DNA of 64,000 nt from Microbacterium invictum (GTDB lineage Bacteria > Actinomycetota > Actinomycetes > Actinomycetales > Microbacteriaceae). The notes under the pieces are model-generated. The model made no database searches and had not been told where the DNA came from. It saw only the letters and a program-made list of their open reading frames with translations. The translations under genes were made by a program, and so were the position numbers. Numbering within the stretch: the first letter of the stretch is position 1; each line of letters starts with the position of its first letter. Shown one piece after another: positions 39,207 to 54,893 of the stretch. The DNA lies in the NCBI RefSeq assembly GCF_034421375.1, contig NZ_CP139779.1, forward strand, positions 2,976,001-3,040,000. Reading direction: 5' to 3'.

Positions 39207-40000
39207 CCGGACTCGCCCTCGCCGCCGCGCGGGCCGCTGCCGCCGGCGACGATGGCCTGGATCCTCGGCACGGCCGAGACGAGGTCTGCCAGCGACATGC
39301 GGAACGCCAGGGCGCTGACGCTCACGGCGCCCACCGGTGCCGCCCCGTCGACCGAGGGGAGAGCCACCGCGACGCAGGTGATGCCGAGCTCGTTCTCCTG
39401 ATCGTCGACGGCGTAGCCCCGCTCCCGGGTGAGCTCCAGTTCTCGCCACAGAGCTCCGACATCGGTGATGGTGCGGGGTGTCCGGGCGTCCAGGGGGCCG
39501 TCCCCGACGATCGCGCGGAGGTCGGCTTCGCTCTGCACCCGGCCGGTCAGCAAGAGCTTTCCGACCGCCGTGCGCGAGGCGGGGTTCCGTCCGCCGACGA
39601 CCGAGGTGAGGCGCACCGCCCCGGCGGGCGGGTCGGTCTTGGCCCGGTAGACGACCTCCGCCCCATCGAGGACGGCATAGTGGGCCGTCTCACCGAAGGT
39701 CGCCGTCAGCTCGTCGAGCACGGGACGGACCCTGGCGACATCCGGTCGCTCCGCGGCGGTCTGGAACGCGATGCGGAGGAACTCATCGCCGATCGCGTAG
39801 ACGCCGCGCTCGATCTGCTCGACGAATCCCGCGCGGCGGAGCGCCGCGAGCGCCCGGTGGACGGTCGGCTTGGGGCTGGACACCTCGTGACTCAGCTGGT
39901 CCAGGGTGGCGCCACGGGGGTGGGAGCCCAGGGCCGAGAGCACGGCCAGAACGCGGTCGCTGCCGACGAGTCGCGGCTCGTCACCCGCGACCTCGGTCAT
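39200..40000 (-). CDS. IclR-family transcriptional regulator
   Basis: The 266-residue protein has an N-terminal winged HTH (DRVLAVLSALGSHPRGATLD, then VSSPKPTVHRALAALRRAGF) and the IclR effector domain (RVRPVLDELTATFGETAHYA, ASRTAVGKLLLTGR, GYAVDDQENELGITCVAVAL), all family hallmarks. GGAGGGGGAG precedes the ATG and a TACGAT -10 (40032-40027) lies upstream, so it has its own promoter although it follows the glycosidase operon. Its likely target is the convergent FAH-SDR operon through the dyad at 37623-37648. The ligand may be a keto acid from that pathway. Confidence 0.92.
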   Translation of the reverse strand: MTEVAGDEPRLVGSDRVLAVLSALGSHPRGATLDQLSHEVSSPKPTVHRALAALRRAGFVEQIERGVYAIGDEFLRIAFQTAAERPDVARVRPVLDELTATFGETAHYAVLDGAEVVYRAKTDPPAGAVRLTSVVGGRNPASRTAVGKLLLTGRVQSEADLRAIVGDGPLDARTPRTITDVGALWRELELTRERGYAVDDQENELGITCVAVALPSVDGAAPVGAVSVSALAFRMSLADLVSAVPRIQAIVAGGSGPRGGEGESGQ

Positions 40001-40061
40001 GCGCTCCCCCTCCGTCCGCTAGGGGCATCGTAGCCGTGCGCGCCGAAGCGGCCGTCGCCGG

Positions 40062-47435
<7,374 letters not shown>

Positions 47436-47479
47436 GGTGACTTCCTGGGGGGTGCGGGGCTTTCGGGGTGGGAGGGGGA

Positions 47480-49447
47480 TCAGGATGCCGGTGCGACGGC
47501 GAGGAGCCACGAGGTCGCGTCGCCGGACGCAGGGAGGGCGACTCCGACATCGACGAGTTCGCGACCGTCGGCCGACGACGTCTCGCCCGTGGCGAGATCG
47601 GTCACGCGGTAGCGCGTCTCAGGGTCGAGGGCGCGAAGGCGCACGCGCGCGGGCGGCCGCCCGCCCGAGAGCACGAAGGCGGCGACGATGTGACGGTCCT
47701 CCTGGTCGGAGGAGAGCTGGAACGCCGGTGCCCGCTCACCGAGGCCGCCGCGTTCGGGCGTCGGCGAGAGCGGGCGGAGCACCCCGTCGCGCACGAGCGG
47801 CGCGATCTCGGTGCGGAACAGACGCACGTGCTCATCCAGCACATCGCGCAGCGCCGGGGCGAGCTCGGTCAGTCGGAGACTGACACCGAAGCGGTGCAGC
47901 ATCGCGGCCCGCAGCATCGTGCGGAACTCCGCCGGCTCGACCTCCGCCCATGCCCGCTGCTGCGGCGGGTAGGCCCCACGCCACTGCGACTGCGACCAGT
48001 GCAGGATGGCGAGCGGCGGCAGCATGCGCGACGCACCGTGCAGCACCTCGAGGTGATGCTCGGTGTAGTCGGGATCGCTCAGGAAGAACGCGTGCACGTG
48101 ACGGGCGAGTCCGAGGTCGATGCGCAGACCTCCCGACGAGCAGGCCTCCAGGAAGACGTCGGGGTACCTCCCGCGCACCTCGTCGAGAACCCGGTAGAGC
48201 CCCTCGTAGTGGCGGAACAGCCCGTCGCCGGCACCGTGCCCGTGATCGGTGCGGGTGCATCCGGAATCGGGATCGACGTTGAAGTCCAGCTTGATCCACC
48301 GCGCACCGACCCGCTCGATGAGATCGCCGAGCGACGACCGGAGGTGCGCCCGCCCCGCGGGGGAGCCGAGACAGACGTAGCCCAGGAATCCCGGATCCTC
48401 GGGATCGAGCGACACCGTCATCCGACGGTACGAAGGATCGGGCTGCGCGTTCCCGTCGGCAGCGGCGAGGAGATCGGGGTGCTCCGCCCGCACCCGCGCG
48501 CTGCGGCCCACCGCCTCGGCCTCGATCCAGATGCCCGGGAGCACGCCCGCCGCCCGGATCGCGTCGCCGAGCGCGGGCAGCCCCGAGGGGAAGCGCTCGG
48601 TGTTGACATCCGTCCAGTCCCCGCGCTGCTCCTGCCAGTCGCTGGCGGCGTCGGACGCGCCGAACCATCCCGCGTCGACGGTCGCGACCTCCAGTCCGAG
48701 CGCGGCCGCCTCGACCGCGTTGCGGGAGATGACCTCCTCGGTCACCTCGGCGTCCTCGTAGGGCCACCAGTGGTTCCACTCGGTGGGCACGGTGTCGGCG
48801 AAGGTCGACCGGGCGAGCCAGTGATCGCGCACCGCGCGCTGCAGCTCGACGGCGGCGGCGTCCAGATCCGCTGCGGCCGCGATGACGACCGACGGGGCGG
48901 TGACCTGTTCGCCAGGGCGGAGCGTCACCGAGAAGCGCCACGGCGAGATGCCGGCGGTGACAGACCCTCCCGAGAGGGCGGCGATGTGCCAGTTCCCGCT
49001 CCACGCCGGGCAGATGATCACCGCGGCGCGGTCATCCTCCCGCTCGATGCCGAGCCACGGCGCCGAGCCATGCGAGGATCGTCCTGACCGGACATCGAGG
49101 AAAAGGTCGTGACGCGTGGTGCCGTGGCGGGGTCGGAACTCATCCCCCCACGCCGAGCGATACCAGTTCGTCCGCCAGTGGGTGGGGTCCGCGCCCATGT
49201 CGAGGGCGAGGGCGCAGGAATCCATGCGCGTCACGGTGACCGGCGCGTCGCCGTCGTTGCGGAGCTCGAGGCGCACCTCCCAGACCCCGCCCGACCCGAC
49301 GCGCACGAGCGACCAGTCCCGCGTGAGACCGTCGCGATCGGCGACCACCAGCCCGCGCTCCAGCCGGGCGATCACCTGCCCGTGCAGGCGGAGCTCGGCG
49401 CCGTCGCCGACGAGTTCGGCAGCTGCCGGTGAATCTGGGGTCATCAT
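47480..49447 (-). CDS. Glycoside hydrolase family 36 alpha-galactosidase (clan GH-D)
   Basis: The ~655-residue enzyme has an N-terminal beta-supersandwich (FSVTLRPGEQVTAPSVVIAA), a TIM barrel with FNHWWPY-like EWNHWWPYEDAEVTEE, the nucleophile Asp ~388 in WIKLDFNVDPDSG and acid/base Asp ~458 in FLSDPDYTEHH, plus the LEACSSGGLRIDLG motif and a C-terminal beta domain, so alpha-galactosidase activity is expected. There is no signal peptide. Two adjacent ATGs (49447, 49444) follow TGAGGAC; the second has the better spacing. It is the first gene of the glycosidase operon, and a palindrome with an embedded TATGAT -10 lies 24 bp upstream. Confidence 0.93.
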   Translation of the reverse strand: MMTPDSPAAAELVGDGAELRLHGQVIARLERGLVVADRDGLTRDWSLVRVGSGGVWEVRLELRNDGDAPVTVTRMDSCALALDMGADPTHWRTNWYRSAWGDEFRPRHGTTRHDLFLDVRSGRSSHGSAPWLGIEREDDRAAVIICPAWSGNWHIAALSGGSVTAGISPWRFSVTLRPGEQVTAPSVVIAAAADLDAAAVELQRAVRDHWLARSTFADTVPTEWNHWWPYEDAEVTEEVISRNAVEAAALGLEVATVDAGWFGASDAASDWQEQRGDWTDVNTERFPSGLPALGDAIRAAGVLPGIWIEAEAVGRSARVRAEHPDLLAAADGNAQPDPSYRRMTVSLDPEDPGFLGYVCLGSPAGRAHLRSSLGDLIERVGARWIKLDFNVDPDSGCTRTDHGHGAGDGLFRHYEGLYRVLDEVRGRYPDVFLEACSSGGLRIDLGLARHVHAFFLSDPDYTEHHLEVLHGASRMLPPLAILHWSQSQWRGAYPPQQRAWAEVEPAEFRTMLRAAMLHRFGVSLRLTELAPALRDVLDEHVRLFRTEIAPLVRDGVLRPLSPTPERGGLGERAPAFQLSSDQEDRHIVAAFVLSGGRPPARVRLRALDPETRYRVTDLATGETSSADGRELVDVGVALPASGDATSWLLAVAPAS

Positions 49448-49470
49448 CGTCCTCAGGGTGGCGGGGGTTC

Positions 49471-49485
49471 TTAGATCATATCTAA
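49471..49485 (-). promoter_or_regulatory. Operator/-10 box of the glycosidase operon (site 1 of 3)
   Basis: The perfect 15-bp palindrome TTAGAT-CAT-ATCTAA lies in an AT-rich patch. Read on the minus strand it contains TATGATCTAA, with TATGAT as a near-consensus -10 for the GH36-GH38-GH2 operon. The same TATGAT-S-TAA sequence occurs at 54682-54696 and 54757-54771. It may also affect the divergent Gfo/Idh-ThuA unit. Confidence 0.65.
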
Positions 49486-49570
49486 TGCGACACACCGCGC
49501 GTCAAGAGAGACCTCGAGGCGGGAAGAACCTGCTTTGGTACGATCAATCCAACTCACGGACGGAGCACCT

Positions 49571-50662
49571 GTGACCTCTTCTCCCCTGTCCCCCGCACCT
49601 CTTCGCGTCGGGATCGTCGGCACCGGATACGCCGGGACCACCGCCGGCGAGGCCTATCGCGCGATCCCCGGCGTGGAGGTCGTCGCCGTCGCCGGCAAGG
49701 AGGCCGACCGCCTGGCAGCCCTCGCCGCCGCCTGGGACGTCGCCGACGTCTATCCCGACTGGGAGGCGATCGTCGCCCGGGACGACATCGACATCGTCAG
49801 CGTCGCAACCCCCAACGCGCTGCACGACGTGATCTCGATCGCCGCGCTGCGCTCGGGCAAGCACGTGTTCTGCGAGAAGCCGCTGGCGATCACATCCGAG
49901 GCCGCGCGGGCGATGGTCGCTGCCGCGACGGAGAACGACCGGGTGCTCGAGGTGGCGTTCAACCACCGCCGCCGGGCCGACGTGCAGTGGGCCCATCGCT
50001 ACCTGGAGGAGACGGGTGTGGGGCGCATCTACCACGCCCGGGCATCCTGGAAGCGGCGTTCGGGCATCCCCGGCCTGACATCGTGGTTCACCTCGCGGGA
50101 TCTGGCTGGGGGCGGCGCCCTGATCGACCTCGGCCCGCACGTCATCGACTCCCTGCTGTATCTCATGGGCGAGCCCCGGGTGGTCGCCGTGAGCGCGGTC
50201 GCGCACGGCGAGCTGGGACGCGCCGGTTACGGGGCGATGGACAACCGCGAGCAGATGGCCGGATCGGGCCGCTTCGAGGTCGAGGACCTCGTGTCGGCGC
50301 TGCTGCGGCTGGAGAACGGCGCCAGCGTCGCGCTGGAGATCAGCTGGGCCGGCCACACGGCCGACGACGAGGACATCTCGATCGAGCTCCTCGGCGTCGA
50401 CGGCGGTCTTCGCCTCTTCGTCCCGCGTTACAAGCCCCAGGACACGCTCTGGGTCTACCGGCAGGACGCCGGCGCCCCGGTCACGATGCGCCCCGCGGTG
50501 ACCGTCCCCGGGGGCGAGCACGGCCTGGTCATCACGGAGTTCATCGACGTGGTCCGCTCCGGCGACTGGACCGGGCACCACGGCGAGTTCGCCCTCCACC
50601 GCACCGAGATCATCGATGCCTGCTACCGATCCGCCGCCGAAGGGAAAGAGGTGACGCTGTGA
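49571..50662 (+). CDS. Gfo/Idh/MocA-family oxidoreductase
   Basis: The 363-residue NAD(P)-dependent sugar oxidoreductase has an N-terminal Rossmann fold ([20 protein letters not shown]), the substrate/cofactor motif [15 protein letters not shown] with the conserved Lys, and the C-terminal alpha/beta domain with [20 protein letters not shown], where Asp and His form the usual active-site pair. GTG 49571 follows ACGGAGC; a TACGAT -10 lies at 49539-49544. The stop overlaps the ThuA start (GTGA). Pairing with a ThuA protein resembles ThuA/ThuB, where a sugar is oxidised to a 3-keto derivative, but substrate and direction are not known. Confidence 0.92.
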   Translation: MTSSPLSPAPLRVGIVGTGYAGTTAGEAYRAIPGVEVVAVAGKEADRLAALAAAWDVADVYPDWEAIVARDDIDIVSVATPNALHDVISIAALRSGKHVFCEKPLAITSEAARAMVAAATENDRVLEVAFNHRRRADVQWAHRYLEETGVGRIYHARASWKRRSGIPGLTSWFTSRDLAGGGALIDLGPHVIDSLLYLMGEPRVVAVSAVAHGELGRAGYGAMDNREQMAGSGRFEVEDLVSALLRLENGASVALEISWAGHTADDEDISIELLGVDGGLRLFVPRYKPQDTLWVYRQDAGAPVTMRPAVTVPGGEHGLVITEFIDVVRSGDWTGHHGEFALHRTEIIDACYRSAAEGKEVTL

Positions 50663-51393
50663 CGATCCGCGTGACGGTGTGGAACGAGAACCGGCACGAG
50701 CGCCGAGAAGGCACCCGGCCGGCCGAGCTGTACCCCGAGGGCATCCACGGCGCGATCGCCGCGGGTCTTCGCACCCATCTCGGCACCGACGTCGAGGTCA
50801 CCACCGCGACGATGGAGCAGCCCGAGCACGGCCTCCCCGCCGAGGTGGTCGAAGCCACCGACGTGATGCTCTGGTGGGGCCACGAGGATCACCCGGGCGT
50901 GGACGACGCCGTGGTCGATCGGGTCCATCAGGCGGTGCTCGGGGGAATGGGACTCCTCGTCCTGCACTCGGGTCACTACTCGAAGATCTTCCGGCGTCTG
51001 ATGGGGACGACCTGCTCTCTGCGGTGGCGCAACGACGGCGAGCGCGAGGTCGTGTGGACGGTCGCTCCGCGGCATCCGATCGCCGACGGAATCCCCGACC
51101 CCCTCGTCATCGACGAGCAGGAGATGTACGGCGAGTTCTTCGACATCCCCGTCCCCGAGGAGCTGATCTTCCTCTCCACCTTCTCCGGCGGCGAGGTGTT
51201 CCGCTCGGGAGCGACCTGGACCCGCGGCGCGGGCCGGGTCTTCTACTTCTCCCCCGGCGACCAGGAGTACCCGGTCTACCATCACCCCGACATCCAGCGG
51301 GTGCTGGCCAACGGCGTGCGGTGGGCGGCGCCGGCCGGGCGAGGCCTGCCCCTGGACGCCACCCACCGCCCGCTGGGCTGGTTCAGCGGCTGA
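50659..51393 (+). CDS. ThuA-domain protein
   Basis: The 244-residue protein has a class I glutamine-amidotransferase-like fold in the ThuA (trehalose utilisation) family: [14 protein letters not shown], the [13 protein letters not shown] [37 protein letters not shown], and the C-terminal [20 protein letters not shown] with [15 protein letters not shown]. ThuA proteins act on 3-keto sugars together with Gfo/Idh enzymes. The reading frame overlaps the upstream oxidoreductase stop by 4 bp, so the two are coupled. Its last 11 bp overlap the end of the convergent permease gene. Confidence 0.92.
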   Translation: MTIRVTVWNENRHERREGTRPAELYPEGIHGAIAAGLRTHLGTDVEVTTATMEQPEHGLPAEVVEATDVMLWWGHEDHPGVDDAVVDRVHQAVLGGMGLLVLHSGHYSKIFRRLMGTTCSLRWRNDGEREVVWTVAPRHPIADGIPDPLVIDEQEMYGEFFDIPVPEELIFLSTFSGGEVFRSGATWTRGAGRVFYFSPGDQEYPVYHHPDIQRVLANGVRWAAPAGRGLPLDATHRPLGWFSG

Positions 51394-52225
51394 CACCCAC
51401 CTGCAGGCCCTGCATGATGTAGCGCGAGGCGAAGGCCAGCAGGAGCAGGGGCACGGACGCCGTGACGAACAGCCCCGCAGACACCAGCGGCTGATCGGTG
51501 ACGAATCTCTCGCCGATCGTCGCCAGAGTCGGGGTGAGCAGCCACATCGACTGGTCCCGGATGAGGATGATCGCGAAGATCAGCTCGTTCCAGACCCCCA
51601 GGAACTGCAGCACCGCGAGGGTGGCGATGCCGCTGGAGCCCATCGGCAGCACGATCGACCACAGGGTCCGGAAGAGCCCTGCGCCGTCGATGCGCGCCGC
51701 CTCCATGACCTCGTCGGGGATGCCGCGGAAGGTCAGCGTCAGGAAGAACGTCGCGAACGGCAGCCCCGTGGCGACGTAGACGAGGATCAGCCCCGCGTAG
51801 CCGCCGAGACCCAGACGGGCGAGCAGCAGGTAGATCGGGATGATCAGCACCGGGCCGGGGATGAGCATCACCGACACGAAGGTCGCGGTGATGTACTTCG
51901 CTCCCGGCACCGGCAGCTTCGCCAGGGCATGCCCGGCGATCGTGGCAAGGATGAGCACGATCACCACCGACACCGTCGTGACGAACATGCTGTTGAGGAA
52001 CGCCTGGCCGAGGCCGTAGGAATTGGCCAGGGTGAGGTAGTTCGACAGTGTCCACTCGCCGGGGAGGCCGAACGGATCACGCAGGTAGTCGGCGTTCGGC
52101 CGGAGCGAGGTGATCACCACGAACCACAGCGGGTAGAGGATCGACACCGCCACCAGGCACAGGGCGATGAAGATCGGCCACCTGGTGCGCCTGCTGCTGA
52201 GGCGCGAGCTCACCACATCCGTCAT
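51383..52225 (-). CDS. Carbohydrate ABC transporter permease (MalG/CUT1 type)
   Basis: The 280-residue inner-membrane permease has six helices and the EAA coupling loop [20 protein letters not shown], which docks on the ATPase. The N-terminal [20 protein letters not shown] and the [20 protein letters not shown] helix match the second CUT1 permease. The start overlaps the stop of the first permease by one base (TGATG), behind GGAGGAGGA. No ATPase gene is in the operon; CUT1 systems in actinobacteria often share one MsiK-type ATPase encoded elsewhere. Confidence 0.93.
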   Translation of the reverse strand: MTDVVSSRLSSRRTRWPIFIALCLVAVSILYPLWFVVITSLRPNADYLRDPFGLPGEWTLSNYLTLANSYGLGQAFLNSMFVTTVSVVIVLILATIAGHALAKLPVPGAKYITATFVSVMLIPGPVLIIPIYLLLARLGLGGYAGLILVYVATGLPFATFFLTLTFRGIPDEVMEAARIDGAGLFRTLWSIVLPMGSSGIATLAVLQFLGVWNELIFAIILIRDQSMWLLTPTLATIGERFVTDQPLVSAGLFVTASVPLLLLAFASRYIMQGLQVGVSR

Positions 52226-53178
52226 CAGTCCTCCTCCTGCAGTCGGAACACGCGGTTCTGGATCAGCGTGAGGATGCCGATGAACAGGAACAGCACCACC
52301 GCGAGCGCCGCACCCGAGCCGAGATTGCTGCTGGAGAAGGCGCGGAGGTAGACGAGGTAGTCGATCGTGGTGGTCTCGAAGCCCGGCCCCCCCGCGGTCA
52401 TGACGAAGACGAAGCCGAACAACGACGTGAAGGTGTAGAGCACGTTGATGATGAAGACGAAGCCGAGGACCCGGCGGATGTTGGGAAGGGTGATGTACCA
52501 CAGCCGCTTCCACCACCCCGCGCCGTCGATGGCGGCCGCCTCGAACACCGCCGGATTGATCGATGTGAGCCCCGCCAGCAGCAGGAGCGACTGGTAGCCG
52601 AAGCCCGACCACACGAGGGCCAGGATGATCACGGAGATCGCCAGGGTGCCGTCGGTGAAGAACTGCACCGGCTCGACGCCGAACAGTGCCAGCGCCTGGT
52701 TGACGCCGCCGTAGTACCCGAAGGCGTTGCGGAACATGATGCCGATGACCGCCACCGACAGCACGTTCGGCAGGAAGAAGATCAGCCGGAAGAACCGCCA
52801 CCCCCGCACGCGTTCGAACAGCAGCACCGAGACGATCAGCGCGACGAAGATGACCAGCGGCACCGAGATGAGGAACTTCAGGTTGTTCAGGAACACCTGG
52901 TGGACGACGGGGTCGGTGAGGAGCGCCGTGTAGTTGGCGAACCAGTTCCACTCGAAGGTGAGCCCGTTGGTCCGGGTGAACGAGATGAAGACCGCGAACG
53001 CGACGGGGAAGGCCATGAACCCGACCACGACGAGGAAGGCGGGGAGCACCGACGCGAGCCCCACGAGGCGGTCGCGGCGGCGCAGACCCCCGGGCTTGCG
53101 GTGCTTCTGGGCGGTGGCCTCGATGATGGGCGCCTCGTCCGAGGCGCCCATCAGCGAGCCTTCGAAGGCGGAGGTCAC
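52225..53178 (-). CDS. Carbohydrate ABC transporter permease (MalF/CUT1 type)
   Basis: The 317-residue permease has a charged N-terminal tail (~1-40), six helices (LASVLPAFLVVVGFMAFPVA first) and the EAA loop EAAAIDGAGWWKRLWYITLP. The periplasm-side loops and length match the first permease of CUT1 sugar importers. The GTG start overlaps the binding-protein stop by 4 bp (GTGA). With the lipoprotein binding protein and the second permease it forms an oligosaccharide importer lacking its own ATPase. Expression should follow the operator at 54682-54696. Confidence 0.93.
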   Translation of the reverse strand: MTSAFEGSLMGASDEAPIIEATAQKHRKPGGLRRRDRLVGLASVLPAFLVVVGFMAFPVAFAVFISFTRTNGLTFEWNWFANYTALLTDPVVHQVFLNNLKFLISVPLVIFVALIVSVLLFERVRGWRFFRLIFFLPNVLSVAVIGIMFRNAFGYYGGVNQALALFGVEPVQFFTDGTLAISVIILALVWSGFGYQSLLLLAGLTSINPAVFEAAAIDGAGWWKRLWYITLPNIRRVLGFVFIINVLYTFTSLFGFVFVMTAGGPGFETTTIDYLVYLRAFSSSNLGSGAALAVVLFLFIGILTLIQNRVFRLQEED

Positions 53179-54503
53179 TGGTTGGCGATCTCCGTGGCGT
53201 ACGAATCCGCCAGCTGGCGCACCGCGTCCTCCGGGGTGATGGTGCCGAGGAAGACACCGGCGTTCACGCGGTAGAACAGGTCGATCGTCGCCTGCGGCAT
53301 CACCGAGTCGAAGGCGAAGACGACGCCGTCGGTGGCCTCCTGGAGCTGCGCGAACTCCTGCTGCAGCAACGGGTTCTCGATGAGCGACGGGTCGGCGTCA
53401 CTGTGGTTGGACGCCTGGGTCTGGTACAGCTCCACGAACCGGTCCTGGTTCTCGGGTTCGGCGAGGAACTGCAGGAACTCGCCCGCGAGCTCCTTCTGGT
53501 CGGAGTAGTTCGTGATCGAGATCGAGATCTCTGGCCCGCCCGCGGCCATGTTCGGGTACTCCGCATCCTCGAACATGGGGATGAAGAACACGCTCACGTC
53601 GTCGCCGAAGGCCTCGTACATGCCGTTGTTCTCCCAGCTTCCGACGATGTAGTACGCACCGTCGCCCCCGACGAAGCCCGCCGTGGACTCGCCGTTGGAC
53701 ACCTGGCCGGCGTCGGGGTTGGCGAGCCCCGACGCGCCGAGCTCGGCGAACGCCTCGTAGGCCTTGACCATCGCCGGGTCGTCGACGGGGATCTCACCGG
53801 CGTACATCTGGGTGAAGGCCGACTCGCCCAGTTCGCCGCCCACGAGGGCGCTGATGATCCACGCGCCGACGTAGCCTTCGAGGTTGGCCATCCAGAACGC
53901 GTTGTAGTCGGTGTTCTCGACGATCTGCTCGCCGTTGGCCATGAGCTCCTCCCACGACGTGGGCGGATCGGCGGGGTCGAGCCCGGCCTCTTCGAGCATC
54001 TCGTTGTTCGCGAACACCGTGAAGAGGTTCCCGGCGCCGTACGGCATGCCGAGGATGGCCCCCTCGGGGTCGAAGTCCTCGCGGTTGACGTTGAACCCCG
54101 CCATGGAGTCGATGATCTCGGGAGTCAGATACGGCTCGAGGTCTTCGAAGAACTCCGCGAACGAGATGGTCGGGCCGCCGGCGTACTGGATCCGGATGTC
54201 CGGTCCGTCGCCCGCGATCGAGGCGGCCTGGAACTGCGCCCCGTTCGAGGAGATGTCGCCGCCCTGCTGCACCACGGTGACGGTCAGCCCCGGGTTCTGC
54301 TCTTCGAACTCGGCGGCCATCTGATCGATGAACGAGTTCTCCATGTCGGCCTCACCGCTCTCGAGGGTGCGGCCGAGGATTCCGGTGTCCCAGATGACCA
54401 GCTCCTGGTCACCGGACTCACCGCCCCCCGCGGGGGCGCACGCCGCCAGCGAGACGACGAGCCCTGAGGCGAGAACGAGCCCGCCGAGCGCGCGTGTGTT
54501 CAT
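53175..54503 (-). CDS. Extracellular sugar-binding lipoprotein of ABC importer
   Basis: The 442-residue family-1 solute-binding protein starts with a lipoprotein signal (LGGLVLASGLVVSLAAC lipobox), so it is tethered outside the membrane. Typical segments are ELVIWDTGILGRTLESGEAD, EFEEQNPGLTVTVVQQGGD, GAILGMPYGAGNLFTVFANN, TSWEELMANGEQI and GGDGAYYIVGSWENNGMYEA. The acidic, Asn/Gln-rich mature chain suits oligosaccharide binding. The ATG at 54503 is preceded by AAGGAAGGA. It leads the importer operon; the specificity is presumably the mannose/galactose-containing glycan handled by the neighbouring glycosidases. Confidence 0.93.
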   Translation of the reverse strand: MNTRALGGLVLASGLVVSLAACAPAGGGESGDQELVIWDTGILGRTLESGEADMENSFIDQMAAEFEEQNPGLTVTVVQQGGDISSNGAQFQAASIAGDGPDIRIQYAGGPTISFAEFFEDLEPYLTPEIIDSMAGFNVNREDFDPEGAILGMPYGAGNLFTVFANNEMLEEAGLDPADPPTSWEELMANGEQIVENTDYNAFWMANLEGYVGAWIISALVGGELGESAFTQMYAGEIPVDDPAMVKAYEAFAELGASGLANPDAGQVSNGESTAGFVGGDGAYYIVGSWENNGMYEAFGDDVSVFFIPMFEDAEYPNMAAGGPEISISITNYSDQKELAGEFLQFLAEPENQDRFVELYQTQASNHSDADPSLIENPLLQQEFAQLQEATDGVVFAFDSVMPQATIDLFYRVNAGVFLGTITPEDAVRQLADSYATEIANQ

Positions 54504-54681
54504 TGCTGTGTCCTTCCTTGGATGCAACGCGTGAGCGGCAGACGCCGCTCACGGGAGGAGCGCGCGGAAGAGGGCGACGGCGAACATGCAGCGGCGGCAC
54601 GGGCCCCACTGCTCGGGCGTTGCGACATCATCGTCCCATCCACATCGATCGTCCGCGGGCCGTTGGCGCCGCGTGACAGGA

Positions 54682-54696
54682 TTACATCATACGTGA
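54682..54696 (-). promoter_or_regulatory. Operator/-10 box of the sugar importer operon (site 2 of 3)
   Basis: TTACAT-CAT-ACGTGA is the imperfect member of the palindrome family. On the minus strand it reads TCACG-TATGATGTAA, and TATGAT (54691-54686) serves as the -10 for the binding-protein gene. It is identical over ten bases to the site facing the dehydratase operon. Confidence 0.6.
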
Positions 54697-54756
54697 ACGG
54701 TGAAATCCACGAATTGTTGCGGGGAAGTTATCTGATTGCTTGCGTTGGTACCGGCT

Positions 54757-54771
54757 TTACATATGATGTAA
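54757..54771 (+). promoter_or_regulatory. Operator/-10 box of the dehydratase operon (site 3 of 3)
   Basis: The perfect palindrome TTACAT-ATG-ATGTAA contains the plus-strand -10 TATGAT at 54762-54767. A -35 candidate TTGCGT lies at 54740-54745 (16-bp spacer). A repressor bound here would directly exclude RNA polymerase. The downstream FCD-type GntR protein is the natural candidate. Confidence 0.65.
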
Positions 54772-54857
54772 CTCTGAGGCGGCAGACCGCAGTGAGGCTG
54801 TGTGCGCGCGAGGCCTCCGGTCACTCGTCCCCGAGATGCGAAGGCGGCATCACCCTC

Positions 54858-54893
54858 ATGAACATCACCCTCGCGAACGCGGACACGCGATGA
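54858..54893 (+). CDS. Possible 11-codon leader ORF overlapping the dehydratase start
   Basis: The ORF ATG...TGA encodes MNITLANADTR, and its stop overlaps the dehydratase start codon (ATGA). The first nine bases ATGAACATC are repeated exactly at the dehydratase start 32 bp downstream. The dehydratase ATG itself has no recognisable ribosome site, so translation could be coupled to this leader. The ribosome site for the leader (GAAGG) is also weak, so it could be chance or a slippage duplication. Confidence 0.35.
   Translation: MNITLANADTR

Larger units (their letters stand above)
54504..54889. other. 386-bp divergent regulatory region between importer and dehydratase operons
   Basis: There is no convincing gene apart from an 11-codon leader ORF at the right end. 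The stretch is AT-richer than its surroundings and holds two copies of the TATGATGTAA operator/-10 element, one pointing to each divergent operon. The segment 54504-54680 and the part 54772-54857 show nothing else that I can support; the latter would be a transcribed leader of about 115 nt. Confidence 0.6.

Noticed and set aside
49535..49570. TTG start 12 codons upstream for the Gfo/Idh oxidoreductase
   Set aside because: It overlaps the TACGAT -10 box and has no ribosome site, whereas GTG 49571 follows ACGGAGC and gives the normal N-terminus.
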